Made by a program: the position numbers and the translations under genes | Shown here: positions 7,601 to 8,960 of the stretch, piece after piece | Layout of the letters: every line of letters begins with the position of its first letter | How positions within the stretch are numbered: position 1 is the first letter of the stretch | The notes under the pieces: model-generated | The model's input: the letters and a program-made list of their open reading frames with translations, nothing else | What the model was told of the DNA's origin: nothing | Databases searched by the model: none | From: Nitrospirota bacterium | GTDB taxonomy: Bacteria; Nitrospirota; Nitrospiria; Nitrospirales; UBA8639 | Direction of reading: 5' to 3' | Assembly: GCA_029865515.1 (NCBI GenBank) | Contig: JAOUGQ010000113.1 | Span: 1-8,960 of the forward strand | Length of the DNA: 8,960 bases

Positions 7601-8154
7601 CGGATCGGAATGTGGCTCCCAGCCAGGTGACCCTTCGGGTCTCCATCGATATTGAGCAACCGGTGGCCAACATCCAATGGGATTTTCAGGGTGATGGCAC
7701 CATCGACGCCCAAAGCCCAGACCTCTTGGAGCAAACTGTCACCTTCATCCAGCCCGGACTCTATCTGCCGAAAGTCATAGTCACAGATGGTATGGGCAAC
7801 ATGGTTGAAGCCACCGCAGTGGTCCAAGTTGAGGATGCGATGGTCTTCGAAGTCAGGCTCAATGCCGAATGGTCCGGCATGATGGGGGCACTCGCCCAAG
7901 GTGATATCGAGCAGGCTCTTTCATTTATCTTACTGAGTAAACGGGAAGTCATGCGCCATGATTGGACCGTGCTCAAGGATCATTTGGATGAATTGGCCGC
8001 GATCTTTTCAGTGCCCTTACATCTGACCGATGGGCAGGGAAGACGGGTCGTGGCCCAGGCTGCCTTACCCCTGACACTCGGTACAGTCCAATTCCCCCTT
8101 GAAGTGGAATTCATTCTTGATACCGACGGCCAATGGCGCGTTCGAAGTTATTAG
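4663..8154 (+). CDS. Large exported multidomain protein with four PKD/K319L-like repeats and a C-terminal PKD + NTF2-like module
   Basis: This 1163-residue protein begins with a Sec signal peptide (core 17-30, probable cleavage after GQAA at 35). Residues 37-305 form a Gly/Val-rich beta domain (starting DFVVLGNEGVWVRQG), probably a beta-helix or polymer-forming-like fold; I do not recognise a named family. Residues 310-681 are four PKD-like repeats beginning at P310, P403, P496 and P589, exactly 93 residues apart, each with PVAxAGxDQxV, xDVxGDxLxYxW and a GxYxxxLxVxDG-type end. Residues 687-766 resemble a bacterial Ig-like domain (ISSPSEGSVVGGSPITVTG). Residues 767-878 form another beta-sandwich with cysteines at 798, 874 and 878, and 879-968 a second Ig-like domain. 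Residues 974-1163 repeat the PKD + NTF2-like module of the gene at 3437. There is no LPxTG, PEP-CTERM or other sorting tail, no transmembrane helix after the signal, and no catalytic motif. An adhesin-like or matrix role is inferred. The next gene starts 22 bases after the stop, suggesting co-transcription. Confidence 0.88.
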   Translation: MTYDRTRNFRIPACSKWIYLVLLVFLSLSGKGQAAQDFVVLGNEGVWVRQGSTILSGDIGANQASLGPYLNGDQVVTIGHDVVVQSRDSRVVGDTVRLKSGSQVQNILVNTLLGPGLILGAVTTPVMLPVVSGMPAVPPVHPGSQDIDVPADGVLTLQAGRYGRLKARPGATVTLSGGLYHFREWDLREEAQVLAIGPVEIRVKGWIAARRHTVIGPAPGSGILTAADIVIIGTGVNGTTGAIDDTPEAVKFGEESTVRAKVYAPNGLLWVKAESKATGAFVGKWVRMGNHSTIALEGGFGLGHGGNSLPVAQAGPDQTVYVGTTVQLDGADSIDVNGDLLTYRWTLLSQPAGSNATLSDVTAIMPTMAIDTPGIYTMQLIVNDGTADSDPDTVIITTINSPPVAEAGPGQTVFVTQSVFLNGSGAHDVDGDSLSFNWSFVSIPSGSGATLSNPTSSTPDFLVDLPGTYQVQLIVNDGQQDSAPDMVLINTQNSKPVSHAGQDQTVSVGSTVTLNGTGSHDVDGHSLTYQWALIAMPTGSTATLSDPSMVQPTFGADLVGLYVAQLMVNDGTEDSVPSTVTITAGNTPPVADAGQDQNVPVFSLVTLNGSGSHDVDGDTLTYQWTLESRPQGSTATLLNPSFAQPTFIPDIPGTYVVTVVVSDGKVFSTPDIVAIGVQAPAPLQLPALLISSPSEGSVVGGSPITVTGFVNDPSATVTVNGMAATVTGGVFLADGIALQEGSNTLIVTGMDRAGHINSVTLNVTRSAAPTHLSPIWGPLEWVKQNIGEETFTGSFSNCEPAAQYQLVVINGTSGGTNRVTQGVVMFNGVEVISAQDFTAAHSQIIQPLVLQARNNLEVRVAGPIGVQVQAYIACTANCFGVTIDAPLAGATINQPTMVVKGTVMSSSSSLVGVVVNQQPAKVLGSGYAVDQIPVREGTGMLGPTTVVVEATNACGQQASSTIQVHTTDVVTNHVRLRVSPDRNVAPSQVTLRVSIDIEQPVANIQWDFQGDGTIDAQSPDLLEQTVTFIQPGLYLPKVIVTDGMGNMVEATAVVQVEDAMVFEVRLNAEWSGMMGALAQGDIEQALSFILLSKREVMRHDWTVLKDHLDELAAIFSVPLHLTDGQGRRVVAQAALPLTLGTVQFPLEVEFILDTDGQWRVRSY
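5590..6705 (+). repeat. Four tandem protein-coding repeats of 279 bp (PKD/K319L-like)
   Basis: Within the large gene, successive repeats start at codons 310, 403, 496 and 589, so each unit is 93 codons (279 bases). The units have diverged in sequence but keep the same length. The most conserved core is HDVDGDxLxYxW in repeats 2 and 4; repeat 1 has IDVNGD, and repeat 3 has HDVDGH, losing one of the likely calcium-binding aspartates. Confidence 0.8.
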
Positions 8155-8176
8155 ACAAGAATGGGAAAAACTACAA

Positions 8177-8533
8177 ATGATCAAACTTTGGGAAAAGTAT
8201 AAATTCCGAATTGTTCCTGCAGCAGGTTTAGCCATTTTGTATTTATTCATAATTGGTTTGGGATGGATTGGAAGTGGGGGAAGAGGAGAAGACCTTGCGT
8301 TTTTAGTGATGTACCTAAATCTTCATTTTTATCTATTGTTTTGGCTAATTTCTGGTGGCGCTGTTCTAGCCAATTTCCCTATTACAGAAGGTGTTATTAT
8401 ATTTTTGTGGAGTCCTTTGATGTATGGCTTAGTGGGTTGGCTTATCGGATGGGCTTTTGAAAAATACGCAGTTGATCCTCAAGGACCGAATGAAAGAAAT
8501 CGAAGCGAATATATTAAAGAGAAAAAGGATTAG
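8177..8533 (+). CDS. Small membrane protein of unknown function, three predicted helices
   Basis: This 118-residue protein starts at the ATG at 8177. An in-frame ATG at 8099 would overlap the preceding gene by 56 bases, and the residues it adds are simply that gene read in another frame. The ribosome site is poor (GGGAAAA about 8 bases upstream), so translation may be coupled to the preceding gene, whose stop is 22 bases away. Hydrophobic segments lie at about 12-31, 40-65 and 72-94. A basic N-terminus (KLWEKYKFR) and a charged tail (ERNRSEYIKEKKD) suggest the usual positive-inside ends. The WSPLMYGLVGWLIGWAFEKY stretch is like that of many small uncharacterised inner-membrane proteins; I do not recognise a family. 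Codon use is visibly more AT-rich than in the preceding genes. Confidence 0.7.
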   Translation: MIKLWEKYKFRIVPAAGLAILYLFIIGLGWIGSGGRGEDLAFLVMYLNLHFYLLFWLISGGAVLANFPITEGVIIFLWSPLMYGLVGWLIGWAFEKYAVDPQGPNERNRSEYIKEKKD

Positions 8534-8621
8534 GAATAACCAATCTATTAAAGACTATAGGTTTTGGATTTAACATTAATGTAAGAATATCAACGTTTTT
8601 CCCATTACTTTGGAGTAGACA
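8534..8621. other. Short intergenic spacer
   Basis: This is 88 AT-rich bases with a 10-base palindrome, ACATTAATGT (8573-8582), that could be an operator half-site pair or chance. There is no terminator-like hairpin and no clear promoter. Confidence 0.4.
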
Positions 8622-8960
8622 ATGACTGTCGCGACCTTTTTAAATGGCTGGAGTAGAGCTTTCATTCATATTTGCTGGAATTTTTTGTTCTCGATCGTTT
8701 GGCTTAGCAGTTACGCTTTGGGGTTTGAAGTTAACACTCATAGACAGCTTACGGAAAAGGCAATTGAATCGATGGAATCCACTCTCAATGCATATTTGAT
8801 TAACAATATTGGTCTTGAAGGAGGGCTAAATGAATCCGTGGGTGGAATCACCGCTCGACAATGGATGATTGAAGGGAGTGAATTTGAGGATGAGGAAAGG
8901 AGGCCCAGGAGTCATTTCCATGATCCTATATCTGATGCAGGCCTAACAGGTTTAGGAGAA
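8622..8960 (+). CDS. Secreted zinc-dependent phospholipase C-like protein (N-terminal part)
   Basis: The frame is open from the ATG at 8622 to the window edge, giving 113 residues without a stop. GGAG lies 6 bases before the ATG (8612-8615). Residues 13-34 form a signal sequence with probable cleavage after YALG. The mature part begins FEVNTHRQLTEKAIES, with His40 in the N-terminal helix, then WMIEGSEFEDEERRPRSHFH (81-100) and DP. A helix with NTHxxLTxxA, a later GxxxED, and an R-x-x-H-F-H-D-P element are what I associate with the bacterial zinc-dependent phospholipase C / S1-P1 nuclease-like fold, where such His and Asp residues bind zinc. The assignment is by motif recollection, and the remaining ligands lie outside the window. 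Secretion is well supported; phospholipid hydrolysis is inferred. It shares strand and AT-rich composition with the small membrane protein. Confidence 0.6.
   Translation, partial: MTVATFLNGWSRAFIHICWNFLFSIVWLSSYALGFEVNTHRQLTEKAIESMESTLNAYLINNIGLEGGLNESVGGITARQWMIEGSEFEDEERRPRSHFHDPISDAGLTGLGE

Noticed and set aside
6693..7899. Long reverse-strand open frames inside the large PKD-repeat gene
   Set aside because: They are antisense to a continuous 1163-codon gene with clear domain structure, and their translations lack any recognisable motif.
8099..8176. Longer N-terminus for the small membrane protein
   Set aside because: The added 26 residues are read from inside the strongly supported C-terminal module of the large gene in another frame, so the start at 8177 is preferred.

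Overview
The window looks like a chromosomal segment of a Gram-negative environmental bacterium. Protein style fits Nitrospirota (Nitrospira-like): a secreted cupredoxin/CarboxypepD_reg-type protein, a GCS2-family ligase, and large PKD-repeat exported proteins with a 'VVLG-EGVW' N-terminal domain. This is recollection of family flavour, not a database result, so the phylum is tentative. There are no rRNA or tRNA genes, no CRISPR array and no recognisable insertion sequence. Base composition is moderate over most of the window and clearly more AT-rich from about 8155 to the end.

Layout. Two genes read leftward. Positions 1-1339 hold most of a GCS2-family carboxylate-amine/glutamate-cysteine ligase-like enzyme, cut by the left edge. 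Positions 1849-2817 hold a secreted protein with a cupredoxin-like type 1 copper motif (C-x2-H-x2-M), a carboxypeptidase-regulatory-like domain and a His/Met-rich tail. A perfect 12-bp hairpin lies between them at 1669-1697. After a 619-base divergent intergenic region, four genes read rightward. At 3437-4111 is a 224-residue secreted protein made of one PKD domain plus an NTF2-like domain. At 4663-8154 is a 1163-residue exported multidomain protein: an N-terminal beta-rich domain, four PKD/K319L-like repeats spaced exactly 93 residues apart, further beta-sandwich domains, and a C-terminal PKD + NTF2-like module. At 8177-8533 is a 118-residue membrane protein. At 8622-8960 is the start of a secreted zinc-dependent phospholipase C-like protein, cut by the right edge.

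The most interesting relationship is that the mature part of the 224-residue protein (residues 34-224) aligns without a single gap to the last 191 residues of the 1163-residue protein (973-1163), at roughly 57 % identity by hand count. A whole secreted module therefore exists here both alone and as the terminal domain of a large adhesin-like protein. With the small membrane protein and the secreted phospholipase-like protein downstream, the right half could be an envelope or surface-exposed system of unknown function. Functional linkage is inference from position and shared secretion signals only.
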